64,000 bases of DNA from Nematostella vectensis (taxonomy: Eukaryota; Cnidaria; Anthozoa; Actiniaria; Edwardsiidae): NCBI RefSeq assembly GCF_932526225.1, contig NC_064045.1, positions 14,500,442 through 14,564,441 of the forward strand, given 5' to 3'. Every line of letters begins with the position of its first letter. Position 1 is the first letter of the stretch. The notes beneath the pieces are model-generated. The model saw only the letters and a program-made list of their open reading frames with translations. It did no database searches and was not told the origin of the DNA. Positions 12,301 to 19,700 of the stretch are shown here, one piece after another. The position numbers and the translations under genes were made by a program.

Positions 12301-13670
12301 TCAATACTAATACAGACCGAAAGGGGGAGCAATTCGAGATGTCTGACTTTATCATACAGAGATTAAAGGAAATGTTGTTACGGAAGAAGTACGACTTGCT
12401 GCAGAATGAAGACGAAACTAAGTCTAACAATGAATTTAGCAAAGGGACAGAGCTAGAAAGTCATCACTCTCGAGAAAATAGCGGTTTTACTAGCAGCACA
12501 ACAGACCTTGCAGGCAAAGACAAAGAGACTTTGCTTGAAGGCGACATGGTCGAAAACGGCGTTCGTTCATCTGAGAAGAAGGATTCCTTGGCATCAAAGA
12601 AGCAGCTTATTCTAGATTCTTTGCAGTTGTTGGGCAAACAACGACCTTCCGAAGGCGAAGTAGATAGAAATACAGCTCAACTCAAACATTTCCGATCAAT
12701 AAATATCACTCATCTACATAATGATTCCGAGAAGGATTCTCTCTTGACTAGTTCCAAGAAACAGCTTATTAAGGATTCTTTGAATGTGCTTAACAGAAGG
12801 AGTATCGGAGGAAAAAAGGTTCTAGATACAGTAGAGGAAACAAACCTGGGGCGACCGGACGATACCGCCACTGCATCGTCCGAGAACGCTTATCGGATGC
12901 GTCGTGCGTGTAGATTTAAACCAAGTACTAGTACGGCTTCAATACCTTCTGTGTCTCAATCATTTGGAAATGAGGGAAGACACCGTGTGGTTGAATTAGT
13001 GAACAATTATCTTAGGCAAAAGCAGATGAAGGCTTTATCGGAGCAGCCTGAAATTCGGAAATCAAGAAAGAAAATCAAAAGGCGAAATCTGCAGAGAAAA
13101 CTTTTCCAGTCAGAGCATCACATGAAACAACAAGGATATCAATATGAGAAGCTTCTAGACGTTATGGACAATCAAGGAGGGGATTTGACATCTATGATGT
13201 CTGAGCTTGAAGAAGATTACATCGAAGAGAAGACGGACTTCCTCCATCTTTTCCAACTTCTTGTCCCAAAACCTGAACTCGAGGAGCAGAAGGATATGAA
13301 GACGATGATCATGTCACTTAGGTTTATCAGTAAGTTGAAGAAGGCAAGAGCAGCACGACTGAGCAGGGAACCGAAACCACCCGAAGAAAAACCCCAACAA
13401 GCCCCTACCGTTGACGTCGCTCGCTCAAGTCGACTCTTATCGATGTTAAAAAAACGTACCCTGGAGAAAAGAGCATCACAGACCGAGGTTGAACCCGTGG
13501 ATGCGAGTGACAAGGCGTTAGTGCAGACTTTACTGAATAACCCGGACCTGGCTTTCCTTACCGATGAAGAGATACTGAGTAGTATTATAGCGCTCAGGAA
13601 CGCTCGTAAGAAAGGGGTGCCTGAACATCTAAGGATGAGGAATTTTATGAGATCCGTTCAAATGCAGTAG
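75..13670 (+). CDS. Polycystin-1-like receptor/channel gene (5' partial, 12 exons seen)
   Basis: Exons 75-320, 667-849, 1195-1323, 3055-3255, 4100-4348, 4586-4849, 5213-5399, 6141-6373, 6988-7224, 7496-9925, 10216-10384 and 11170-13670 join in frame to 2342 codons plus a stop. Domain order is REJ-type region, GAIN, GPS, TM1, PLAT, five more TM, polycystin extracellular (TOP) domain, five TM with a pore, and a long cytosolic tail. This order is diagnostic of the polycystin-1 family, which works as an autoproteolysed surface receptor paired with a TRPP channel, often in cilia. All introns are GT-AG and most junctions are phase 0. The N-terminal ectodomain (PKD/lectin/LRR modules, if present) lies left of the window, so the exact paralogue (PKD1, PKD1L1 or PKD1L2 type) cannot be decided. 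The start of the first visible exon is the least certain point. Confidence 0.93.
321..666 (+). other. Intron, polycystin-like gene
   Basis: No gene, element or tandem repeat recognised between the flanking exons, apart from reiterated TATCA motifs near 545-660. Confidence 0.6.
667..849 (+). CDS. Polycystin-1-like exon (linker between REJ region and GAIN domain)
   Basis: The exon is 61 codons, with acceptor AG at 665-666 and donor CAG|GTATCC. It encodes an acidic helix-rich segment (SGLLQSGDVQGATEVANAIL). Comparable helical segments precede the GAIN domain in polycystin-1 and adhesion GPCRs. Phase 0 on both sides. Confidence 0.8.
1195..1323 (+). CDS. Polycystin-1-like exon (helical GAIN subdomain A)
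   Basis: 43 codons between TTTCAACAG| and CAG|GTAAAC, both phase 0. The product (VDNLVEQMTSQVQVQ onward) is amphipathic and helical. The last 20-25 nt plus the donor are re-copied several times just downstream (1292-1490). Confidence 0.78.
1292..1490 (+). repeat. Junction array: exon end plus 5' splice site, 32-33 nt x about 6
   Basis: The 1195-1323 exon end CGCAAGAGGTCTCCATGAAA with CAG|GTAAAC recurs in the intron with CAG|GTAACC at 1386-1390 and 1450-1454, and with decayed half-copies between. A further AGAGCAGGTAACC remnant near 2984, beyond the LINE, suggests the LINE landed inside this array. Confidence 0.75.
1500..2985 (-). mobile_element. Degenerate LINE (CR1/L2/Jockey-like) in polycystin intron
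   Basis: Reverse-strand frames show a non-LTR retrotransposon in order: a pre-RT linker (YTWRILNEVINNRKS, about 2900-2970), the RT fingers (PKELKIARVIPLFKSGYQ, then YRPVSVLPIFSKFLEKIM, about 2440-2590, with frameshifts), and the thumb and C-terminal part (VFLGVVLDEHLTW near 2270-2320; QKRAVRIISNKPYDAHTEPI near 2040-2100). The catalytic YxDD core is missing between about 2400 and 2440, so it is an internally deleted, dead copy. The boundaries are approximate, and the AT-rich end near 1500 is taken as the element's 3' end. Confidence 0.8.
3055..3255 (+). CDS. Polycystin-1-like exon (helical GAIN subdomain A)
   Basis: 67 codons from TTTTCTTAG| to CAACAG|GTAACG, both phase 0. It encodes ALVSLTGLLQSKSKNTDVL followed by a helical stretch ending SQNQQQ, typical of the helical part of GAIN. 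It follows an intron holding a dead LINE. Confidence 0.82.
3675..4125 (+). repeat. Junction array: 3' splice site plus exon start, about 77-80 nt x 6
   Basis: TTGATTTTCCTAGATGCCTC recurs at about 3783, 3860, 3934 and 4013, and the real acceptor TTGATTTGCCTAG|AGTATC is the last member. The first copy (3680) still has AGAGTATCGATGCCTGCA, matching the exon start. Confidence 0.85.
4100..4348 (+). CDS. Polycystin-1-like exon (GAIN domain)
   Basis: 83 codons from TTTGCCTAG| to AGTCAG|GTATGC, phase 0 on both sides. The acceptor and first exon bases are tandemly copied upstream (3675-4099). The frame is uninterrupted and joins the flanking GAIN exons. Confidence 0.82.
4436..4505. mobile_element. Short transposon-derived fragment (GGCGGATC...GGGGG type)
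   Basis: GGCAGTGGCGGATCTAGGGGG followed by a G-rich/C-rich inverted stretch resembles the terminus of widespread hAT-type MITEs. A related GGATCCGCCATG end in the opposite sense occurs at about 24090-24125. Confidence 0.35.
4586..4849 (+). CDS. Polycystin-1-like exon (GAIN beta-sandwich)
   Basis: 88 codons from CATTGCAG| to TTAGAG|GTAGGG. It encodes LSEYNPFTWD and SGLSEPIELVIP. The latter matches the S-L-S-x-P-I-x-I/L-x-I-P strand of the polycystin GAIN fold that precedes the GPS. Phase 0 on both sides. Confidence 0.88.
5213..5399 (+). CDS. Polycystin-1-like exon (GAIN beta-sandwich)
   Basis: 187 nt, phase 0 in and phase 1 out (AGAG|GTGAGT). It contains RLLIGYKSRPTL, the hydrophobic strand with Gly-Tyr seen in polycystin GAIN domains, and two Cys that could form a local disulfide. 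Confidence 0.85.
5438..5800. repeat. 27-nt minisatellite x about 13
   Basis: Unit CACCACCATCACTACTGCTC + ACATTAA, lying in the intron after the 5213-5399 exon. It does not contain the splice site. Unit length is a multiple of three, so a reverse-strand frame stays open but has no protein character. Confidence 0.95.
6141..6373 (+). CDS. Polycystin-1-like exon (GPS, first half)
   Basis: 233 nt, phase 1 in and phase 0 out. The end encodes LACMFWSNKKWSTTGCTV, carrying the first two GPS cysteines (6329-6331 and 6368-6370) and the Phe-Trp. The cleavage half of the GPS is in the next exon. The last 14 nt and the donor seed the array at 6356-6680. Confidence 0.92.
6356..6680 (+). repeat. Junction array: GPS exon end plus 5' splice site, about 35 nt x 9-10
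   Basis: CCACAGGGTGCACG|GTGAGT of the GPS exon is followed by CCACAGGGTTCACGGTAAGT, CCACAGGGTTCCCGGTGAAT, CAAAGGGTGCATGGTGAGTA, CACAGGGTGCACGGTGGGTA and more. Most copies retain a plausible donor. Confidence 0.92.
6988..7224 (+). CDS. Polycystin-1-like exon (GPS cleavage site and TM1)
   Basis: 79 codons, phase 0. It begins with the second half of the GPS: CLCIHLTPFGG, with the His-Leu-Thr autoproteolysis triad at 7033-7041 (cleavage expected between Leu and Thr). TM1 (LVTIIVLLLLYLVTAVF) follows at about 7132-7194 and ends in a basic ARRADRKDQRK stop-transfer. Confidence 0.94.
7360..7495 (+). repeat. Triplicated 3' splice-site tract, 53-54 nt x 3
   Basis: TCCTTCCCC(A/T)GTAGCGCTAA ... TTTTTCTTTCGCAG occurs with AG at 7387-7388 and 7440-7441. 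The real acceptor TTTTCTTTCTTTAG ends at 7495. Confidence 0.85.
7496..9925 (+). CDS. Polycystin-1-like giant exon: PLAT domain and TM2-TM6
   Basis: An 810-codon exon, phase 0 both sides, from TTCTTTAG| to TATAAG|GTAAGT. A PLAT/LH2 domain (about 7538-7900; MYQLTVVTGVWRGSGT, GHDNAGSDPSWFLNQIVI) lies right after TM1, as in all polycystin-1 proteins. TM2 is near 8030-8095 and TM3 near 8150-8222. A long Ser-rich cytosolic loop follows (about 8225-9400) with an 11-residue tandem repeat at 8386-8556. TM4 is near 9422-9505, TM5 near 9559-9621 and TM6 near 9808-9861. The acceptor tract is triplicated upstream. Confidence 0.95.
8386..8556 (+). repeat. 33-nt coding repeat in polycystin cytosolic loop, x about 5
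   Basis: Encodes tandem GDVAKHQTDQI-type 11-residue units inside the 7496-9925 exon. It is in frame, polar and probably disordered. Confidence 0.95.
10216..10384 (+). CDS. Polycystin-1-like exon (start of polycystin extracellular domain)
   Basis: 169 nt, phase 0 in and phase 1 out (TCAG|GTTTGT). It encodes YWSWMKSQFVSGLYAGSWYN and then GMPRLRQLRVQ. These are the Trp-rich opening and the P/V-R-L-R-Q-L-R motif of the polycystin TOP domain. Confidence 0.93.
10595..11205 (+). repeat. Junction array: 3' splice site plus start of last polycystin exon, 77-78 nt x 7
   Basis: ATTTCGTCCCTAG|ACTCGTGTAAGC recurs with ACTCGTG at 10599, 10697, 10775, 10852, 10930, 11007 and 11085. The true exon (CGTCCCCAG|ACTCGTGTAAAC) begins at 11170. 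Several units are 78 nt and open in the exon's own frame. Confidence 0.95.
11170..13670 (+). CDS. Polycystin-1-like last exon: polycystin channel TM segments and tail
   Basis: Acceptor CCCCAG| at 11168-11169, phase 1 in, stop TAG at 13668-13670. It completes the extracellular domain (DSCKLAKKVRVLADHCYDEY; Cys pair). Then come TM segments near 11650-11709, 11762-11815, 11920-11970, 12027-12100 and 12238-12300, with pore-helix region NTMYFELLLSIGE. FMNFFVAILNDAYEDV is the signature end of the last TM in polycystins. The tail of about 455 residues is charged, has no EF-hand that I can see, and contains a duplicated Ser/Lys-rich motif. The last 28 codons and stop are partly re-copied downstream. 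Confidence 0.95.
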
Positions 13671-13870
13671 ACTCTCGAGAATCTCAGGAATACTCAAAAG
13701 AAAGTGGGGTACCCTTGCATCTAAGGATGAGGAATTTTATGAGATCCGTTCAAATGCAGTAGACTCTCGAGAATCTCAGGAATACTCAAAAGAAAGTGGG
13801 GTACCCTTGCATCTAAGAATGAGGAATTTTATGAGATCCGTTCAAATGCAGTAGACTCACGAGAATCTTA
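13585..13870 (+). repeat. Triplicated 3' end of the polycystin ORF including stop codon, 92 nt
   Basis: The last about 85 coding nt with AATGCAGTAG (stop at 13668-13670) recur with the same AATGCAGTAG at 13760-13762 and 13852-13854. A decayed copy lies at about 14970-15030. The extra copies are in 3' UTR and carry frame changes, so they are not coding. Confidence 0.93.
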
Positions 13871-14264
13871 GGATGAGATGCATCCTAAGATTGCATTCAA
13901 ATAGCCCGAACCAGCAATATAAGAAATCCAACCAAGCTAAAGATAGCTTAGAATTCAACTCAAGAAATTAAGTGTAGTTAACAGTTAAGAAGCTAAGCAG
14001 GTAGAGAAAATCCACAGTGTCCTCGGCCAACAAAGGAAGGTTTAATTTGAACAAACCACATCATCAAACACCCACCCTTAAGCAACCTTACATAGACGTG
14101 TAGGTTTAAGGTAAATTGGCTAGCCACTCGTTCACTTTGAAACACGTCTCAAATATGTGAACATTCCCTCATAATATAGGTCCCGTTTTCTTGTTCCCCT
14201 AGGATCCCTCGGCTTTTTACTACCTCCGGTCGCAATTGACTAGTACCTGGTCTTGCCCACTGAT

Positions 14265-14270
14265 AATAAA
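14265..14270 (+). terminator. Candidate polyadenylation signal, polycystin-like gene
   Basis: AATAAA about 595 nt after the stop. A second AATAAA is at 14875-14880. No transcript data, so the choice is open. Confidence 0.3.
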
Positions 14271-15126
14271 CCTTGTACTAGAACACGCGAGGCTGCTTAA
14301 CTTTTTATATAGAGCTTTATGAAAAATCCCATTCATTATTTAATGTAATTTATTATACATTTATGTGGATATATTCTTTGGCCCTTGCTGTCTTCTCATA
14401 TTCTATTGTTTCTTACTATTCTCTACACCAGCATGCACACCTTATCAACCTTTCAAGAGGCCTTTTAGACAAGGAGATAAAAGTTTTTCAGAACATTAGA
14501 AATTTTTTTGCAATCTTGATTTATAAACAATTATAAAAACCGATTTAGTAACTATATGTGTTGGAATCATAAACTAATACTTAGACTGACAGACAGGCTG
14601 ATGTTCTCGTTATAGCATTACACACTATACTAGTAATAGTATGTACCTGACAGAGACATTGCACAAGCAGCCTCAACATAAACAAATTGGTTGGTAGACT
14701 TTGGAGAGCACTGCACATTACTGATTAGTGGAGCCTGAAAAGGCATTGCACTTTACTAGATAGTAAAAGCTCGGAAGAGTCATTGCACATCAACTTAGAC
14801 AGACAATACATTATCTTATACACACTGTATACGATAACGATAACAAATAAGAGGAATTTTTTTAGATATTTACAAATAAAATCTAGACTTACGAGAAAGG
14901 GCTACTTAAGCATATGAGTCGTTGAATGAAAAGTTTTATGAAGACTTGAACAAATGTCATGACGAAGATAGGGCCCCCGAAAATCTAAGGATGAGAAATT
15001 TCTTAAGATCTATTCAAATTGTGTCCCGAGAATGTACAATCTCGTGCACATACGTAGCTAAAAACTTGCTGTTTTTTTTAACATTATAATGTTTCAGTAA
15101 ACAACAAAGTGTAAAAAGGTGATAAT

Positions 15127-15132
15127 TTATTT
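15127..15132 (-). terminator. Candidate polyadenylation signal, sidekick gene
   Basis: AATAAA on the reverse strand about 580 nt after the sidekick stop. Confidence 0.3.
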
Positions 15133-15709
15133 CATCGCAATGTGCAGCTTACCAGTTCCCTGTGTAGTTTGAGACCAAGGGTGAGGCTTCAAAAGGTTGT
15201 AGTTTGTTTACAGTCCTCTTGGGACTTTTCTACTTTGATAACCGCATTTCGAGCTCTTTTACCTCGGATGTTCATCAGCTTTTGGCTGCATCATCCATGC
15301 GGCTCTCGAGATGAGTGTTTGCAATAGATTTAGAGTGCGTTCAATTCTTATAACCCTCCCTCCATTCCTCCCGGATAGAAAAGAATATATACAGATCACT
15401 TTTGGTACAAAAATAATTGATTTTCACTAAAATGAACGCAAACTAAAACTATTTGAATGGAGATTTATGGCTTCCATTTACCCTTGCAATACAGCAATAT
15501 CTCAAATTTGTCTGTTCTCTTGTGTTTCCGACACTTAATTCAAAGGCTAATGAAAACCACTATCTAAACTGAGTAAGGATTCTCGAGGTTGCGTATCTGC
15601 ACGATCTGTATCAAAAGGTGCTATCTTACATATAAAAAATATTCTAATATAATTATTATTCTATTATTATATATCTATTATCCATCTATATAAAATAGTA
15701 TCAACCTAG

Positions 15710-16799
15710 CTATACAAATGACTGGTAGGCGGATATTTGAGGTTCGGAGTTATCTAAGAGTTCAGTGGCACCAAAGCCATCCTCTATCACCAGAGTACGG
15801 TAGTCCGGTAAAACAGGCCGACCATTGCGGTCATGAGCCCTTTGAGGTTGATTGTAAATAGGTTCCACCATTCTCATCGCGTATGCATCAGTGCTGTGAT
15901 AAGAAGGTGCAGGCGAAACCGGCGGTGACCCGGATGAAGAACTGTGACCCCTGTCCCTATTTGCCCGAGAAGCACTAAGTCTAGTTTCTAAATGAGGCGG
16001 TTTTTTACGCCGTTTATTGGGCTCCTGATTGGGCTGGACACGTGGGAATGTGGACAAGCTGCCCGGGTACCGAACATCAGGGTTCTCGTTACTTGAAGAA
16101 GATCGATCTGATTCCTCGGAATCTCGAGAAAATGGTTTCCCCTGTCCGCCCCCTACAAGAGCGCGTCTAAAGCTGGAATTACGGGGGTCCCCACGTGGGT
16201 TTTTGCTCGGCCGCGCGGGCATAGTTCCATACGTGTAGCCGCTGTGTTTCTTGGTGCGTTGATCGTCCAATAGATCGCGGCTGCCGTGTGGTGATGCCCG
16301 CTTTTTGTTTCCTTTCGACGGACTCCTCCTCCCAGTGTCCAGACTCTCTCTACTCCCCTGCGGCGAATGCTTGATCAAATCACGTGACCGACTCTTGGCC
16401 TCGTATTCAGGTGACATAAATGACGTCACAGCCTCAGGCGGAAGTTGTGCACGCATGCGATTGAGGCTTTCATTAGAAGTCATTGCGTCATTTCCGCTGT
16501 CATACGGGGGAGGAGGGAGAGGAATTCCTTGATCGTCTGCACTGAAGGATTTAAATCTCGGTCTTCCCGTGTCCATGATATCCATACCCTCTTCGATATC
16601 TCCCGGATGAGAGGCCTGGCGCCCGAGTGAGTGGCGCCATGAGCGATGACTTGGATCATTAATGTAATGTCCGACGAATGAAGCGTCCGGTTTTTCGTCC
16701 TTGGTCGGGTAGTCGGCGTCGGACAATGCGTCGTCTGTGACGTCTTCCTTGTCGCTTATACTGCTCACTTCCGCCTCTTCGTTGGGGTCACGGTAGGTT
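15710..16799 (-). CDS. sdk: sidekick exon 34: cytoplasmic tail with C-terminal PDZ ligand
   Basis: 1090 nt, phase 2 in, stop TAG at 15710-15712. It opens TYRDPNEEAEVSSISDKEDV; an acidic YRDP-type start is seen in sidekick tails. The tail is Ser/Pro/Arg-rich and low complexity with no enzymatic domain. It ends ISAYQSFV, a class I/II-like PDZ ligand conserved in the family. Confidence 0.93.
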
Positions 16800-19700
16800 C
16801 TAGAAATTAATCATTTGATTTAAAGGTTTAGGGAGCATCTTTTACTGCCCAATAAGAGGCACTGCCTTATAAGGGAAACTACCTTAAAGGGAAATTGCCT
16901 CTTAAGATAAACTGCCTAACACCTAACCCAAAATGTTTCTGCTTAAATTGCACGCAAAACTAAAGAAATTCAGTCTTTTTGGCGGTAGTTTTGAAGAAAA
17001 AGAAAAACCCTCCTCTTTACTGATATTTTCCTAGATCAATCTTCTGTTTCTATGGGGAGCCGGGTTGGATCTTTTGGATCCGGAGCTTTTACAGAAAGTG
17101 ACTCAAATAGGTTTTCTGATAGGATTCCACATCTACTTACATTTGTACGCCCGGTAGAATGCCACTGCGTATAGATGTGTCAGCGGTTGTACGCGTGCTA
17201 GTGCTGCCCGCCGTGCTGAGCCGCTCCACGTGCTGGCTCTCTGTAACCATAGCAACAAAAATAATAATCGCACATTCGGGACTACTGGATCACACTATAC
17301 TACACGCACTACACAAATAGTAGCACAGAATGTTTCACCGTTTTTAGCAAATACAAAAGCATATGGACACTAAGAAACCACGCAATACTTTCGAAAAAGT
17401 ATAATAAAAAAACATGTTTTTTTCTTTTATGTCATTATGTCCATGTCGTTATGTCGGGCTAAACATAGTGCGCGCGCCCATGTTGTTATGTTGCTAGTGT
17501 GCACTAAGCATTAGCGGCAGATAAGGTGAGATCTTACCTTTTCGTCTTCGTCTCTGGATGAAAATGAAGCCAATGATGACGAGCACAAGAATGACAGCAA
17601 AAACCGAGACAAGAGCGATAAACCAGGAGCGCTGATACAGGGCGCGCTGACCTGTACCTGTGGCTCCACCTAAACGATTAATAAAGGAGACAAAAGAGAT
17701 AATAGACAAGTCAGGAGCGCTTAAACAAGGCGCGCTGACCGGTACCTATGGTTCCACCTAAACGATTAATAAAGGAGACAAAAGAGATAATGAGACAAGT
17801 CAGGAGCGCTTAAACAAGGCGCGCTGACCGGTACCTATGGTTCCACCTAAACGATTAATAAAGGAGACAAAAGAGAAAATGAGACAAGTCAGGAGCGCTG
17901 ACACTCTCAACGATTAACAAAAAAGGCATACGTGACTTAGAGATAAGTCAGGACCCCTCATTAATCAAGAAGGCTACGCTATTAAAAAGGCATAAAATAT
18001 TTTTGATTCAGGGACACTTCCCTCTAACAGCTGAGGACCCAGTGCCGTTTAAGGGGCGATTGTTTGATTACTTTTGGGGCAAGTTTTTCTAGTATATAAT
18101 CTCTCAATCCTCGACATTCATTTCTTTGCATGTCTTTTGTCCAACCCCAACCCCACATACAAACTTATAGATTTTTTAACTATAATTACTCTAGACATGT
18201 TATGAACATTCGACTTCAAAATACATAATTTTTGTGAATATGAACATTTTCTCCATCCCCGCACGACTTAATATTGTTCTACAACCAACCCTACCCCGAC
18301 AAAAACTTTTAGCTTTCTCCCAGCATTACAATAAACTCGAAAGAATAGAGAGAAAAATAAAATAAAAACCAAGAGGATACAGCGAAACATAGCAGAGCAA
18401 AAAAAAAAAAAAAAAGAAAACAACAAAAAAGCAAGCGGATTAGACCGCTGACCTGTGGTGACGACGTCTGATGGCTCAGAAGGTGGCGACTTGCCCACGC
18501 GGTTCCAGGCGATGATTCTAAACTGATAAGACGTGTACAGCTCCAGGTTGCCGACTGTACACGTGACGTAGGTCTTATTCTTGCTCGCGTCGGCGGGGTT
18601 GAAGTTCCAGCGCGTCTGGAAAGCACCATTTCCTGTGGAAACACAGGGAAGTAATTAAATATCGTTAAACATGGGAAAGCAAGCAATGAATGAGCTCAGT
18701 TTTCCGCAACAATCTCCCTCCCTTTCCCTCTCTACTTTCATCTCCCTTGACTGCAGGTTTCATAACTTATATTTTAGTGCATGGTAATTTTCACGATCTG
18801 TCACTTTTAAACGTTCAACGCGCAAATGTCCACGTTTGTATTATTTGATTTTAAAGGCTGATATACATGTACGCTGTGACATGCTGTAGTGCCTAGAAAA
18901 GGTAAAGCCGCCTTCAATCGTGTTTAACCACTCTTGGAACAAATATAAATCCAGCATTTGAAAAAGGAATCTCCACATTGTGATGCCATTGTGATACACC
19001 ATTATGGTGTATTTTCCGCGCTGGCTTTTCATAAGCGAAGGAAACAGGGAAGAGAAGGAGTAGGCGCAAGAGCTTGCACGTCTGTACATGAGGGCAAAAG
19101 GGGACGCAAATGAAGAAGGTAAAAAACGCAACTGTTCTGTTCCTTTCTTTATCGATTTTGTCCTTTGCGCTCATTTTCAAATGTGTGCAAGTTCTCACGT
19201 CTCTGCTTCCTTCACCGTCTCCGCGTCCTCCCCAATCAAGACTTGAAAAAACACAAAATCCCTTACCCGTCTTCGCCTGAATCTCGAATTTCGTGAAAGG
19301 CACGTTGCCGCTGTCGCCGTTTTGCCACGTGATCATCGCGGTGTCGCCATTGACGGAGACGATGGGTTTCCCTATAGGCTTCCCAGGGAGCACTGCGAGG
19401 ACAAATATAATTCTTAGCAATTTTTCATGTCAAATATAACCAATACAAGTCAAGCCTTACGGACACCCCACTATTACGGAAACCCTTCTATCAAGGGCAG
19501 TTATTCATAGGGCTATAAACTTGCAGGAGCGGTTGAATGAAACCACTCGAATTGCATAATGCAACTTGTAAATCAAAATCTTAGATTGCCAGCGACACAA
19601 ACAACGGGGGTGGTCCCTATTGTCCCCTTGCACTTTAGGACATAAATTGTGAAACGGCAAGAAGAATATGACTGAGGTCCGAATATTACTCGGGCCCCTT

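Larger units (their letters stand above)
13871..15709. other. Convergent intergenic spacer
   Basis: Holds the 3' UTRs of the polycystin-like (+) and sidekick (-) genes and a decayed copy of the polycystin ORF end at about 14970-15030. No further gene seen. Confidence 0.7.
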
